Assembly: GCF_050490315.1 (NCBI RefSeq) | Contig: NZ_JBNPEO010000007.1 | Coordinates: 1 to 64,000 of the forward strand | Reading direction: 5' to 3' | DNA from: JBNPEO01 sp050490315 | Lineage (GTDB): Bacteria > Actinomycetota > Actinomycetes > Actinomycetales > Micrococcaceae | DNA length: 64,000 nucleotides | Shown: one piece after another, positions 52,378-61,642 of the stretch | Layout: the number at the start of each line of letters is the position of its first letter | Position numbering within the stretch: the first letter of the stretch is position 1 | Notes under the pieces: generated by a model | What the model saw: the letters and a program-made list of their open reading frames with translations, nothing else | What the model was told of the DNA's origin: nothing | The model's database searches: none | Position numbers and translations under genes: made by a program

Positions 52378-53775
52378 ATGGCGTTGAAGAAAGTCCTGGC
52401 AATTGTCCTTGCAGGCGGAGAAGGTAACCGATTGATGCCGTTGACGGCCGATCGCGCCAAGCCTGCCGTCCCTTTTGCCGGAGGATACCGACTTATTGAC
52501 TTTGCGTTGTCCAACTTGGTCAATTCTGGTTATCTGCAAATTGTGGTGTTGACGCAGTACAAGTCGCATAGCTTGGACAGGCACATCTCCGAAACGTGGC
52601 GTATGTCCACTTTGTTGCAGAATTACGTCGCTTCGGTGCCGGCGCAGCAACGTGTGGGCAAGAGCTGGTTCTTGGGCAGCGCCAACGCCATCTATCAGTC
52701 CTTGAACCTGATCCATGACGCTCAGCCAGACATTGTGGTGGTGGTTGGTGCCGATCACGTTTACCGGATGGACTTTGAACAGATGGTGGGATTCCACACA
52801 GCATCTGGTGCAAAAGCTACAGTTGCAGCAGTCCGGCAGCCGCTGAGCATGGCGGACCAATTTGGTGTCATTGAAGTTGACCCAGAAAACACCGGCCGGA
52901 TTGGCGCTTTTGTTGAAAAGCCTTCCAGCACACCAGGGCTGCCTGACGCGCCGGACCAGTTCTTGGCGTCCATGGGTAACTACGTTTTTGATGCAGATGC
53001 TTTGGTTGAAGCTCTTACGCTGGATGCCGAACGCCTGGACACCAAGCACGACATGGGTGGAGACATCGTTCCTTACTTTGTTTCTCGGGGCGAAGCCGCT
53101 GTCTACGACTTCACCACCAATGACATTCCAGGCTCTACTGATCGCGACCGTACCTACTGGCGAGACGTAGGGACCATCGATTCGTTCTACGACGCCCACA
53201 CGGACCTCATTTCACCGATGCCAGTGTTCAACCTCTACAACTCAGAATGGCCAATCTACACGCGGCAAAGCATTTCGCCGCCGGCCAAGTTTGTCCGTGG
53301 AGAGCACAACACCGTTGGGGCTGCATTGGACTCGATTGTGTCCAATGGCGTAGTCATTTCCGGTGGCATTGTGGAGGGTTCGGTACTTTCCCCTGATACG
53401 TTCGTGGACGCCGGTGCACGAGTATTGGACTCCGTTCTGATGGACAAAGTCCGGATCGGTGCTGGAGCAATTGTTAAGCGAGCCATTATCGACAAAAATG
53501 TCCAAATCCCAGCAGGCGCCACAGTAGGTGTAGACAGGGCACTGGATGAGGCTCGCGGCTTTAAAGTCACCGAGTCTGGAATTACTGTTCTGGCTAAGGG
53601 ACAAGAAGTGCCAGAACCCGATGAAAAAGAACTGGCGCTTTCTAAAACCGAACGCGGCCGAATTCCGCAAGCGGTAGCAGCGGCAGCCAAGACCTTTGAG
53701 GGCCTTCAGACCGAAATCAATAAGGTGGCAACCGTTCAGGAAGCCGCTGCAGACCTTCCGAAAGCAGCCAAATAG
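52378..53775 (+). CDS. glgC: Glucose-1-phosphate adenylyltransferase (ADP-glucose synthase)
   Basis: Makes ADP-glucose from glucose-1-phosphate and ATP, the committed step for glycogen. The 465 residues show VLAIVLAGGEGNRLMPLTAD, RAKPAVPFAGGYRLIDFALS, VVGADHVYRMD, FVEKP (sugar-phosphate site), TYWRDVGTIDSFYDAH, and a left-handed beta-helix C-terminus (SNGVVISGGIVEGS, RVLDSVLMDKVRIGAGA). Usual length is about 405-430. The extra 50 C-terminal residues are charged and Ala-rich. GGGGAG upstream fixes the ATG. Divergent from glgM. Confidence 0.95.
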   Translation: MALKKVLAIVLAGGEGNRLMPLTADRAKPAVPFAGGYRLIDFALSNLVNSGYLQIVVLTQYKSHSLDRHISETWRMSTLLQNYVASVPAQQRVGKSWFLGSANAIYQSLNLIHDAQPDIVVVVGADHVYRMDFEQMVGFHTASGAKATVAAVRQPLSMADQFGVIEVDPENTGRIGAFVEKPSSTPGLPDAPDQFLASMGNYVFDADALVEALTLDAERLDTKHDMGGDIVPYFVSRGEAAVYDFTTNDIPGSTDRDRTYWRDVGTIDSFYDAHTDLISPMPVFNLYNSEWPIYTRQSISPPAKFVRGEHNTVGAALDSIVSNGVVISGGIVEGSVLSPDTFVDAGARVLDSVLMDKVRIGAGAIVKRAIIDKNVQIPAGATVGVDRALDEARGFKVTESGITVLAKGQEVPEPDEKELALSKTERGRIPQAVAAAAKTFEGLQTEINKVATVQEAAADLPKAAK

Positions 53776-53830
53776 CTCCACACAGTTTTCCGCGCGTCGC
53801 GCAACTGAGTAGCACGGTAAAATGGGGCCA

Positions 53831-55282
53831 ATGAGCGCTCCAGAATTATCGCCTGAGGAAATTCAAGCCTGTCTTAAGGTTTTGAATGCCATCCACGTCT
53901 ATGACGAGGAGGACCCGGACTACATTGCTGTGCGGCGCGCAACCGGAAAAATGTTTAAGGCAGTCAAGCGTCACCGCCGCGTCACCAAGCGTGATGCCAT
54001 TAACGACGCCGACCGTGCGGTTCTAGCGAAAACTGCCACCGCTGCCCCGGACCGGATTGATGACGAGACGCGCGGCAATAAACTATCCAGTTCAGTGACC
54101 GGTGAAGTCGCCGGTCACTTGCTTCGTTCGCGTCCTTGCTACATTTGCAAGCAGCACTACACTCAGGTTGACGCTTTCTATCACCAGCTGTGCCCTGATT
54201 GTGCAGCGATGAGCCACGCCAAACGTGACGCCCGTACCGATCTGACTGGGCGCCGAGCACTGCTCACCGGCGGCCGGGCAAAAATTGGTATGTACATTGC
54301 ACTTCGACTCCTGCGTGATGGTGCCCACACCACCATCACTACCCGTTTCCCCAAGGACGCTGCACGCCGCTTTGCAGCGATGGAGGACAGCACAGACTGG
54401 CTGCACAGGCTGAGGATTGTGGGCATTGACCTACGTGATCCGTCCCAGGTCATGGCCCTGACTGACTCGTTGGATGAAGCTGGCCCTTTGGACATCATCA
54501 TTAACAATGCCGCCCAAACGGTGCGCCGCTCCCCCAACGCTTACGGCCCGCTGGTGGACGCAGAAGATGAAGAGCTCCCCGCAGCATTGCAACCGGCCAA
54601 CGGTGGTCCTGAATTGGTCACCTTTGGCCATGCACATGACAAGCACCCCTTGGCGCTTGCCACGAGCGTTTTGGAACACCCGGTCCTCGCTGGAGACTCG
54701 ATCACATCTTTGGCTCTCTCCACCGGTTCAGCTTCGCTAGAACGCATCAAGGCCGGAACGGCTATTGACGCAGGCGGACTTGTCCCGGACTTGGCTAGCA
54801 TCAACAGCTGGACTCAAGTAGTCGACCAAGTTGATCCGCTCGAGATGCTTGAGGTGCAGTTGTGTAACGTAACAGCACCGTTCTTGTTGGTTAGCCGCCT
54901 CCGCCCAGCTATGAGGCGCTCCACCGCACGGCGCAAATACATCGTCAACGTATCTGCCATGGAAGGCCAGTTCAGCCGCGCATACAAGGGCCCCGGACAC
55001 CCTCATACCAACATGGCCAAGGCTGCTCTGAACATGATGACGCGAACCAGCGCAGCAGAGATGCTGGAGACGGACGGTATCTTGATGACTGCCGTTGACA
55101 CCGGATGGATCACCGACGAGCGCCCGCACTACACCAAAGTCCGGCTGATGGAAGAAGGCTTCCATGCTCCGTTAGACCTCGTGGACGGTGCTGCCCGAGT
55201 CTACGATCCGATTGTGATGGGTGAGGCCGGCGAGGACCAATACGGAGTCTTTCTCAAGGACTACAAGCCTTCGCCCTGGTGA
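53831..55282 (+). CDS. SDR-fold protein with N-terminal zinc finger and no catalytic tyrosine
   Basis: A 483-residue protein; numbers here count from the upstream ATG at 53822. The four cysteines C106, C109, C124 and C127 (PCYICK, LCPDCA) form a likely zinc finger after a 100-residue helical region. An SDR Rossmann fold follows: LTGGRAKIGMYIALRLLRDG at 148-167, DIIINNAAQT and VNVSAMEGQ with S378. At the YxxxK position the sequence reads TNMAK, so the tyrosine is replaced by T396 while K400 stays. Residues 240-300 are an insertion. Annotators would call this an SDR oxidoreductase, but activity is doubtful. Substrate unknown. A strong terminator follows. Confidence 0.8.
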   Translation: MSAPELSPEEIQACLKVLNAIHVYDEEDPDYIAVRRATGKMFKAVKRHRRVTKRDAINDADRAVLAKTATAAPDRIDDETRGNKLSSSVTGEVAGHLLRSRPCYICKQHYTQVDAFYHQLCPDCAAMSHAKRDARTDLTGRRALLTGGRAKIGMYIALRLLRDGAHTTITTRFPKDAARRFAAMEDSTDWLHRLRIVGIDLRDPSQVMALTDSLDEAGPLDIIINNAAQTVRRSPNAYGPLVDAEDEELPAALQPANGGPELVTFGHAHDKHPLALATSVLEHPVLAGDSITSLALSTGSASLERIKAGTAIDAGGLVPDLASINSWTQVVDQVDPLEMLEVQLCNVTAPFLLVSRLRPAMRRSTARRKYIVNVSAMEGQFSRAYKGPGHPHTNMAKAALNMMTRTSAAEMLETDGILMTAVDTGWITDERPHYTKVRLMEEGFHAPLDLVDGAARVYDPIVMGEAGEDQYGVFLKDYKPSPW

Positions 55283-55320
55283 CTTATAGCTGCCATCGAA
55301 GGAGAGTTCACAAGATTTAA

Positions 55321-55358
55321 AGTATTGAGGACCGGCCTCAAGACCGGTCCTCAATACT
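55321..55358. terminator. Bidirectional terminator
   Basis: AGTATTGAGGACCGG (55321-55335) pairs perfectly with CCGGTCCTCAATACT (55344-55358) around an 8-base loop. It lies between the convergent SDR-like and transglutaminase genes. Confidence 0.85.
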
Positions 55359-55375
55359 CTGCTCCAGCCCTTGTC

Positions 55376-56227
55376 TCAGGCGAGCCGCGTGATCTCCACG
55401 CTGACGCTCAGCTCAGAACCACCACGCCCGGCCAAAATACCCTTCAGCGGTGGCACGTCGCGGTAGTCGCGGCCGCGGGCGACCGTAACGTGAAAGTCCC
55501 CAGCTGGTTTGTGGTTGGTGGGATCCCAGCTACGCCAGTCACCGTCCCAAAACTCTAGCCACGCATGTGACTGGCCGGCGACCGTCTCGCCAATTTCCGC
55601 CGTCGACCGTGGATGGATGTACCCAGAAATGTAGCGGGCTGGAATGCCACAACTACGCAGTGCCCCAATGGCCAGATGTGCCAAGTCCTGGCAAACACCC
55701 TGACGCTGGTTCCACGCTTCTTCAGCGTTGGTAGTGACCCCAGTGGTGCCCTTCATATAAGTCATCTCACCGCGCATCCACTCGAAGATCGCCAATGCTG
55801 CATCATGCGGGGACCGCGCTTCCACAACCCCGGGAATGATGCTGAGAACTTCCTCGCCAGGATTAGACAATTGCGACTGCGGGATCCAATCGCTGAATTG
55901 ATTAAGCACCTCATATGAGCTCAGCGTTTCCCACGGAACAATGTCCGCAGACGTGGGGACGCGTTCGGCGCGGTGGACCTCAACAGTGGTAGTAGCCAAA
56001 ACGTCCAGCTGATCGTGTGGCATTTGCATATCAAAAGCGGTCACTCGAGTGCCCCAGTAGTCGCGGTAAGTGCTCACTGCGGCCTGCGAGGGCAACACCT
56101 TGATCGAAGACTCGAGCACCACTTGCTGCGCATCGGTCAAAGGCGTCATACGAGCCTCGTTATACGAGAGTGAGACTCGATTCTTGTACTGATAATTAGT
56201 GCGGTGAACAATGCTCAACCGGGTCAT
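55376..56227 (-). CDS. Transglutaminase-like cysteine protease family protein
   Basis: A 283-residue protein with an N-terminal beta domain (HRTNYQYKNRVSLSYNEARM) and a transglutaminase core. The catalytic triad region is RQGVCQDLAHLAIGALRSCG (Cys), SHAWLEFWDGDWRSWDPTNH (His and Asp), then the YRDVPPLKG motif. The start ATG overlaps the alpha-E gene stop (ATGA). The trio ATP-grasp, alpha-E and transglutaminase is a widespread conserved operon, thought to make and process a small peptide, but no product is known. Confidence 0.92.
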   Translation of the reverse strand: MTRLSIVHRTNYQYKNRVSLSYNEARMTPLTDAQQVVLESSIKVLPSQAAVSTYRDYWGTRVTAFDMQMPHDQLDVLATTTVEVHRAERVPTSADIVPWETLSSYEVLNQFSDWIPQSQLSNPGEEVLSIIPGVVEARSPHDAALAIFEWMRGEMTYMKGTTGVTTNAEEAWNQRQGVCQDLAHLAIGALRSCGIPARYISGYIHPRSTAEIGETVAGQSHAWLEFWDGDWRSWDPTNHKPAGDFHVTVARGRDYRDVPPLKGILAGRGGSELSVSVEITRLA

Positions 56228-57150
56228 GATACTTCTCCCACCCAGGCATGTTCATCAGCCTGATTGAAGTACTTACGGGAAATTGCGTCCGAGGCCTGGG
56301 CCACTGCTTTCTGCACACGTTCCATGTGTTCGGGCAGCTCTGACATCAAGTCATCCGTGCGGTGGAACTCCAAGAATGTACGTGCTTGGCCCACAATGCG
56401 CCGAGCGTCGTTGATAAAGCCAACGCGTTGGGCAGAGGGGTCCAGCTTGGACAAGCACTCGTCGGCGTCACGCAAGGCGAACACAATGGATCGTGGGAAC
56501 AAACGGTCCAGAAGCAAAAATTCCGCCGCATGCTCGTCGCCAAATGCGGCCCTGCGCGTGCGCAAAAATGATTCGTAGGCACCAGCGCACCGCAGCATAT
56601 TCACCCACGACATTCCTGCGGACAGGACGTCGCGTGTGGAGAGCATCCGGGCAGTCATGTCCGCGCGTTCCAACGAACGGCCTAGCGCCAAGAATTGCCA
56701 GCTCTCATCATGGCTGACAGTGGTATCCGCCAAACCACGAACCATCGCTGTACGTTCCAGCACCCAGTTACAGTATCTGTACGTCCCCACAACATCCTTG
56801 CGGTGCTGATTCAGTCCGTAGTAAGTGGTGTTCAAGCTCTCCCACAAGCTTGAAGACACTGTCTCGCGAGCACGGCGCGCATTTTCACGAGCTGCGCCAA
56901 GAGAACCTGCAATGGACGTTGCGCTGGTCTTGTCATAGGCCAAAGCATGGAGTAACTCGTTGAGCCCAAATTCCTCAGTCTGAGGACGCGCGCCCATCAC
57001 GGCGAGAAGTTCTTGAGCAACGCTGCGCTGCTCTTCGAGGGGCAAATGGTTCAAACGTTCGAGGTGAACGTCCAGGATTCGAGCGGTGCCGTCAGCACGT
57101 TCTACATACCGGCCAATCCAAAAGAGTGATTCAGCAATTCGGCTAAGCAT
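56224..57150 (-). CDS. Alpha-E domain-containing protein
   Basis: A 308-residue, mostly helical protein of the alpha-E family. It starts MLSRIAESLFWIGRYVERAD, the family signature, then ILDVHLERLNHLPLEEQRSV, RRARETVSSSLWESLNTTYY, and FLALGRSLERADMTARMLST. Function is not known biochemically. It acts with the circularly permuted ATP-grasp and transglutaminase proteins encoded on either side, 48 bases after the former and overlapping the latter. Confidence 0.92.
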   Translation of the reverse strand: MLSRIAESLFWIGRYVERADGTARILDVHLERLNHLPLEEQRSVAQELLAVMGARPQTEEFGLNELLHALAYDKTSATSIAGSLGAARENARRARETVSSSLWESLNTTYYGLNQHRKDVVGTYRYCNWVLERTAMVRGLADTTVSHDESWQFLALGRSLERADMTARMLSTRDVLSAGMSWVNMLRCAGAYESFLRTRRAAFGDEHAAEFLLLDRLFPRSIVFALRDADECLSKLDPSAQRVGFINDARRIVGQARTFLEFHRTDDLMSELPEHMERVQKAVAQASDAISRKYFNQADEHAWVGEVS

Positions 57151-57198
57151 GGGGTGCTACCTCCTGAAAACGGGAGCGAATAGTGTCCTGGGTGCGGT

Positions 57199-58755
57199 TC
57201 ACTGCTGTTGCTCCGTCTGCCGGTCACGCCAATTAGACTCCACAGGCCATACCGAAACACGTTCGTGAATGGTGATGCTTTGCCGCGGAAGTTTTTCCAC
57301 TGGTGTTTGTGGTGAATCTGCGAGTACCCACGTGTCCTTGGACCCGCCGCCCTGAGAAGAGTTCACAATCAATGAGCCTTCCTTGAGCGCCACCCGGGTC
57401 AGTCCACCGGGCAAAACCCAAACGTCGTCGCCGTCGTTCACGGCAAAAGGACGCAAATCCACGTGGCGAGGGCTAAAGCGGTCCCCGCTCAAAGTGGGAA
57501 CTGTAGACAGCTGCAACACTGGTTGCGCAATCCAACCACGAGGATCTTCAAGAATGCGCTGACGCAAAGCGTCTAGCTCTTGCTTGGTGGCGTCAGGGCC
57601 AATGACCAGGCCCTTTCCGCCGGAACCGTCCACGGGCTTAACCACAAGCTCATCGAGACGGTCCAAGACGTGCTCGCGTGCTTCTTTTTCTTCGAGCCGG
57701 AAGGTATCAACGTTGGCTAGAATCGGTTCTTCATTCAGGTAGTAGCGGATCAGATCCGGAACATAGCTGTAAACAAGCTTGTCATCGGCAACACCGTTAC
57801 CCACCGCGTTAGCGATGGTCACGCCCCCGGCGCGCGCAGCATTCACTAGTCCGGGACAACCGAGCATGGAATCTGAACGGAACTGCAAAGGGTCCAAAAA
57901 TTCGTCGTCAATGCGCTTGTAGATCACGTCAACGCGCTGTTCACCGGCGGTGGTCCGCATATAAACACGGTTGCCGCGGCAGACGAGGTCGCGCCCTTCA
58001 ACCAATTCCACACCCATGTAACCGGCCAAGAGGGTGTGCTCAAAGTAGGCGCTGTTAAAAACACCCGGAGTCAACACCACAACAGTAGGGTCATCAACGC
58101 CCGCTGGGGCGGTCTTACGCAATGCCGAGAGAAGACGCCGCGGGTATTCCTCCACGGGCCGGATGCGCTGCTGTCCAAAGGCCTCTGGAAGTCCCTTGGC
58201 CATAGCTCGCCGGTTCTCCATCACGTAGCTCACACCGGAGGGAACACGGACATTGTCCTCGAGCACGCGGAATGTTCCAGCAGCGTCCCTCACCACGTCA
58301 ATACCGGAGATGTGAACGCGGACTCCCCCAGACGGTTCAAAACCGTGGACCTGCCGGTGAAAATGGGCGCTAGTGGTGACGAGCTGCCGCGGGATAACCC
58401 CGTCGGAGACAACTTTCATGTTGCTATAGACGTCATTCAAAAATGCTTCCAGCGCGCGTACACGTTGCTTAACACCGGATTCGAGATCCACCCAGTCATC
58501 GGCCGGAATAATTCTGGGCACAATGTCCAAAGGAAAAGGCCGCTCTTCGCCGGCGAAGTCAAAGGTGACACCGCGGTCAAGGAAGGTGCGTGCCATTGAA
58601 TCGGCGCGTGAGCTGACGTCGGCAAGGCTGAGTTCGCGAAGCGCCCCTGCCACTTGTCCGTAGGACTCTCGCGTTACTTGGCCCGGCGCAAACATTTCGT
58701 CGAAGGCACCGGTGCGGTCTACCGCTGTGGAGTAATCCTGAAATAGCTCTGACAT
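57199..58755 (-). CDS. Circularly permuted type 2 ATP-grasp protein
   Basis: A 518-residue ATP-grasp ligase-like protein. Diagnostic stretches are SELFQDYSTAVDRTGAFDEM, FDFAGEERPFPLDIVPRIIP, RVLEDNVRVPSGVSYVMENR, VYKRIDDEFLDP-like IYKRIDDEFLDPLQFRSDS, LVVKPVDGSGGKGLVIGPDA (ATP-binding strand), and GWIAQPVLQLSTVPTLSGDR. The family is believed to form amide bonds. The start is taken as ATG at 58755, since the protein then begins MSELFQDY like relatives. The frame is open to 58794. It heads the operon with the alpha-E and transglutaminase genes. Confidence 0.9.
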   Translation of the reverse strand: MSELFQDYSTAVDRTGAFDEMFAPGQVTRESYGQVAGALRELSLADVSSRADSMARTFLDRGVTFDFAGEERPFPLDIVPRIIPADDWVDLESGVKQRVRALEAFLNDVYSNMKVVSDGVIPRQLVTTSAHFHRQVHGFEPSGGVRVHISGIDVVRDAAGTFRVLEDNVRVPSGVSYVMENRRAMAKGLPEAFGQQRIRPVEEYPRRLLSALRKTAPAGVDDPTVVVLTPGVFNSAYFEHTLLAGYMGVELVEGRDLVCRGNRVYMRTTAGEQRVDVIYKRIDDEFLDPLQFRSDSMLGCPGLVNAARAGGVTIANAVGNGVADDKLVYSYVPDLIRYYLNEEPILANVDTFRLEEKEAREHVLDRLDELVVKPVDGSGGKGLVIGPDATKQELDALRQRILEDPRGWIAQPVLQLSTVPTLSGDRFSPRHVDLRPFAVNDGDDVWVLPGGLTRVALKEGSLIVNSSQGGGSKDTWVLADSPQTPVEKLPRQSITIHERVSVWPVESNWRDRQTEQQQ

Positions 58756-59005
58756 GAAGAAAAGACAACCACCTTTTTCGTCTCTTTGCATCAAAGTCGG
58801 CTTTGTGGCGTGTTGTTTGTTCTACGGAAAGTCAGGTGATATTTAGATGCTGGGGCACCAAAAAATACTTAGGATCATCAACTGAGCTACTACGCAACAT
58901 CGCTGGAACACAACGGCAACAAGATTGGTACATAAACGGGTGTTCACGCTTGGATAAAATCGGTGGACCTTCGGGCATTTGAGGCCAGCGTGGTTAAATA
59001 ACGTG

Positions 59006-61609
59006 GTGTCTAATCAGAATCTTGCTCGTGACGTTGCCGCTACTCGTTCATCCGTGATCTCCACTCACAGCTATGACGTATCAATCGATATTCGTCAGGC
59101 TGAGGACCCCACCGTAGAAAGCTTCCACACCCAAAGTGTGATTACCTTTGATGCCGAGCCCGGCAGCAGCACGTTTCTGGATTTTATTGGCGCCGAAGTG
59201 CATAGCATTTTCCTCAACGGCAAGGGTGTGGACGTAGCCGCAGCCGTTCAAGACGCTCGCATTGAACTCAAAGACTTGCAGGCTGTTAACCAAGTAACGG
59301 TTATTGCGTCGGCTCTGTACAGCCGCTCGGGTGAAGGACTCCACCGGTTCGTGGACCCGGCAGACAATAAGACCTACTTGTACACACAATATGAGCCAGC
59401 CGATGCGCGCCGGGTTTTCCCCAACTTTGAACAGCCTGACCTCAAGGCCCGCTATACGTTCCACGTGATTGCCCCGAGCCATTGGGAGGTGGCCTCCAAC
59501 GGTGAGGAAGTTCAGCGAACTTCGCTAAACTCAGCCCCGGACGTTAGCCGCTGGGACTTTGAAGAAACAAAACCCATGTCCACTTACATCACAACGCTCT
59601 TGGCTGGACCGTACTTCAAGGCCACGGACCTGTGGGTTGGCACGATGTCTGACGGTACGGAGTTGCAGGTTCCGCTGGGACTGTACTGCCGCGCGTCGTT
59701 CGCTAAATCTTTTGACACCGAAGAACTATTCCGCCTGACCAAAAGCGGGTTGACGTTCTTCAACGAACTCTTTGACTACCCCTACCCATGGGGCAAGTAT
59801 GAACAAGCGTTTGTGCCCGAGTACAACCTTGGCGCCATGGAGAATCCGGGACTTGTCACCTTCACCGAGGACTACGTTTTCACCTCCCGTGCCACCGACG
59901 CTCAGTACCAGGGCCGAGCCAACACTCTGATGCACGAGATGGCGCACATGTGGTTCGGCGACCTTGTCACTATGTCCTGGTGGGATGACTTGTGGCTCAA
60001 GGAATCGTTCGCCGACTACATGGGAACTTTGGCAGTGGACCAGGCAACTGATTGGGATAGCGCCTGGGTGAACTTTGCCAACAAACGCAAAGCGTGGGCC
60101 TACCTCCAGGACCAGCTGCCCACTACCCACCCGATTGTTGCTGACATTGTTGACTTGGAAGCGGCGAAGCAAAACTTTGACGGAATCACGTACGCGAAGG
60201 GCGCTTCAGTTCTCAAGCAACTCGTGGCGTTTGTGGGTTTTGAGGCGTTTATTGCTGGGGCCCGCAGCTACTTCCGCGCCCATGAGTTCAGTAACACCAC
60301 ATTGACGGACTTGCTGGTTGAGCTCTCAAAGGCATCCGGCCGGGACCTAACACAGTGGGCGCAGCAGTGGTTGCAGACCTCCGGGATTTCCACCCTGAGT
60401 TTGGAGATGGACGTGAACGACGGCGTCATCACCGCAGCCGGAATCGTTCAGACGGCTACCGACCCGGTAACAGGACGCAAGGCAGAGAGACCCCACCGCC
60501 TGCGCATTGGCGTCTATAACTTTGATGAAACTGGGGCGTTGCTGCGCACCAAGAGCATTGAATTAGATGCAGCTGGCCCCGAAACTGCAGTGGATGCTCT
60601 GACCGGACAGGACGTTGCACCGCTACTGTTACTCAACGACGATGACCTAAGCTACGCCAAAATTCGTTTGGATGCTGCCTCTGAGGCCACAGTACGTTCG
60701 GCCATGGACCGGATTGAAGATCCCATGGCCCGTGCCCTCGCATGGAACGCACTGTGGGATTCTGCCCGTGATGGCGTCACACCCGCCGAACTCTATGTGG
60801 ATGCGGTGACGCGTTTTGCGCATCACGAAACCGGGGTTGGGGTACTCCAAGCAGTGTTGGCTAACGCCCAGGTTGCCCTTGATAATTACGTTCCTGCAGC
60901 GCGACGACACGAGTTGCAGGACGCTTTTGCTGCTCATGCGCTGGCACAGCTTCAAGCTGCGGAGCCCAGCTCCGATGCCCAATTGGCGTGGGCACGTGCG
61001 CTGGGCTCTGTGAGCCGTTCCTCTGCAGTGGCTCTGAGCACCTTGCACGGCCTCCTAGACAGTTCGGCAGAGCTTCCGGGACTACTGGTAGATTCGCAGC
61101 TTCGCTGGCAGTTCTGGCACGCACTGGCCGCCCATGGCCAGGCCACCGAAGCTCAGCTTCAAGCTGAGGCAGCCCTGGACAAAACTGCCTCGGGCCAAGC
61201 TGGTCTTGCAACCGCGTTGGCAGCTCGTCCGGATTCATCCGTCAAAGCTGCGGCATGGGCAGAACTGGGAGCGTCCACTAGCCTGTCCAATAGCCTGCTG
61301 AGCGCCACGATTGCTGGCTTTATGACGTCAAGGAGCGAACTACTCGCACCGTATCAGGAACCGTACTTTGCGCAGCTTCGATCTGTGTGGGCTTCGTTGA
61401 GCATTGAACTGGCTAGCCGGATTGTTCGCGGTTTGTACCCGGCGCACCAGGATTTGGGTTCCGCTGCTAGCCCCGAGGAACACCCGGTCATTGTTGCTAG
61501 CGATGAGTGGCTTGCCGCCAACACCGATGCTCCACGAGCCCTGATTCGAATCATCGTAGAGCAGCGGAGCCACTTGCTCCGGGCGCTAACGGCTCAGGCC
61601 GCAGCTTAA
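59006..61609 (+). CDS. pepN: Aminopeptidase N (M1 family)
   Basis: A zinc aminopeptidase that trims N-terminal residues from peptides in the cytosol. Motifs are EYNLGAMENPGLVTFTEDYV (substrate GAMEN loop) and TLMHEMAHMWFGDL, with HEMAH encoded at 59933-59947 and the third zinc ligand in WLKESFADYMG. A helical ERAP1-like C-terminal domain follows. The start is uncertain. A TTG at 58979 opens the frame, but GTG at 59006 (867 residues, beginning SNQNLARDVAATRSSV) fits relatives better. Neither has a strong ribosome-binding site. TAAAAT at 58955-58960 may be the -10 box. Confidence 0.92.
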   Translation: MSNQNLARDVAATRSSVISTHSYDVSIDIRQAEDPTVESFHTQSVITFDAEPGSSTFLDFIGAEVHSIFLNGKGVDVAAAVQDARIELKDLQAVNQVTVIASALYSRSGEGLHRFVDPADNKTYLYTQYEPADARRVFPNFEQPDLKARYTFHVIAPSHWEVASNGEEVQRTSLNSAPDVSRWDFEETKPMSTYITTLLAGPYFKATDLWVGTMSDGTELQVPLGLYCRASFAKSFDTEELFRLTKSGLTFFNELFDYPYPWGKYEQAFVPEYNLGAMENPGLVTFTEDYVFTSRATDAQYQGRANTLMHEMAHMWFGDLVTMSWWDDLWLKESFADYMGTLAVDQATDWDSAWVNFANKRKAWAYLQDQLPTTHPIVADIVDLEAAKQNFDGITYAKGASVLKQLVAFVGFEAFIAGARSYFRAHEFSNTTLTDLLVELSKASGRDLTQWAQQWLQTSGISTLSLEMDVNDGVITAAGIVQTATDPVTGRKAERPHRLRIGVYNFDETGALLRTKSIELDAAGPETAVDALTGQDVAPLLLLNDDDLSYAKIRLDAASEATVRSAMDRIEDPMARALAWNALWDSARDGVTPAELYVDAVTRFAHHETGVGVLQAVLANAQVALDNYVPAARRHELQDAFAAHALAQLQAAEPSSDAQLAWARALGSVSRSSAVALSTLHGLLDSSAELPGLLVDSQLRWQFWHALAAHGQATEAQLQAEAALDKTASGQAGLATALAARPDSSVKAAAWAELGASTSLSNSLLSATIAGFMTSRSELLAPYQEPYFAQLRSVWASLSIELASRIVRGLYPAHQDLGSAASPEEHPVIVASDEWLAANTDAPRALIRIIVEQRSHLLRALTAQAAA

Positions 61610-61642
61610 GCGCTCTGGTCTAGAAACCCTGGCAGGTGTTCT

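Noticed and set aside
52276..53199. N-terminal extension of glgM by about 300 codons
   Set aside because: Antisense to glgC and unlike GT4 enzymes.
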